A DNA stretch of 64,000 nucleotides, taken from contig NZ_VEEP01000001.1 in assembly GCF_007678455.1 (NCBI RefSeq), forward strand, positions 672,795-736,794, given 5' to 3'. How positions within the stretch are numbered: the first letter of the stretch is position 1; each line of letters starts with the position of its first letter. The notes below the pieces were generated by a model, which saw only the letters and a program-made list of their open reading frames with translations, was not told the DNA's origin and ran no database searches. Both the position numbers and the translations under genes were made by a program. Shown piece after piece: positions 63,939 to 64,000 of this stretch. This stretch comes from Cytobacillus oceanisediminis 2691 (GTDB lineage: Bacteria; Bacillota; Bacilli; Bacillales; Cytobacillaceae).

Positions 63939-64000
63939 AAAACCCCTGGCTATGCCGGGGGTTCCAGAGAGCTTATAGCGTGGTAGTAATAAAAAAACCT
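63939..64000. mobile_element. Probable left end of an IS200/IS605-type element, cut by the window edge
   Basis: AACCCCTGGC-TAT-GCCGGGGGTT (63941-63963) is a subterminal-type hairpin. It is followed by TTCCAGAGAGCTTATAGCGT and a run ending AATAAAAAAACCT. From memory, this combination is the usual left end of Bacillus IS200-family insertion sequences, just before tnpA. The transposase itself is outside the window. Confidence 0.5.

Overview
The window is a stretch of chromosome from an aerobic to facultatively anaerobic, endospore-forming member of the Bacillaceae. Gene order from pnp to mutL closely follows the Bacillus subtilis ylxY-mlpA-ymxH-dpaAB-asd-dapG-dapA-rnjB-tepA-spoIIIE-ymfC-...-ymfF/H/I/J/K/M-pgsA-cinA-recA-rny-ymdB-spoVS-...-miaB-ymcA-cotE-mutS-mutL segment. 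The dispersed repeats and the added anaerobic-respiration genes suggest a Mesobacillus- or Neobacillus-like lineage. The lineage is inferred from synteny and protein sequence; no database was consulted.

Layout. 1-4140: 3' part of pnp, a degenerate NodB-fold protein (ylxY), the M16 protease mlpA and ymxH. 4237-12809: the dipicolinate/lysine block dpaA-dpaB, asd-dapG-dapA, then rnjB, tepA and ylzJ. Here aspartate kinase, aspartate semialdehyde dehydrogenase and dihydrodipicolinate synthase make the precursor that DpaAB turns into spore dipicolinic acid. 12866-21336: spoIIIE, a GntR/UTRA regulator and a nucleoside ABC importer (nupN-nupO-nupP-nupQ). 21483-34636: a membrane diguanylate cyclase, the M16 pair ymfF/ymfH, ymfI, ymfJ, ymfK, rodZ, pgsA, cinA, recA (with SOS box), rny and ymdB. 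34684-35690: an exact 53-bp tandem array. 35911-43515: spoVS, an M19 dipeptidase, korA-korB, miaB-ymcA and cotE.

The main departures from the B. subtilis core lie at 43625-57242. First comes a minus-strand polyferredoxin, divergent from a torD-like chaperone and a Tat-exported molybdopterin/Fe-S/NrfD respiratory complex with an FNR-like box. This is followed by a second tandem array (52-bp period), a Nudix protein, two small genes, an acetyltransferase, and a two-component system with a cysteine-bearing PAS kinase next to a linearmycin-resistance-type ABC exporter. mutS and mutL follow, separated by a dispersed repeat, then a small membrane protein and a DinB-fold protein. The window ends in what looks like the left end of an IS200/IS605-type element.

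The best candidates for something undescribed are the two phase-locked arrays of inverted-repeat units (52 and 53 bp, about five helical turns), the soluble Cys-PAS kinase linked to an ABC exporter, and a structured leader in front of asd. Most of the window is ordinary core genome.
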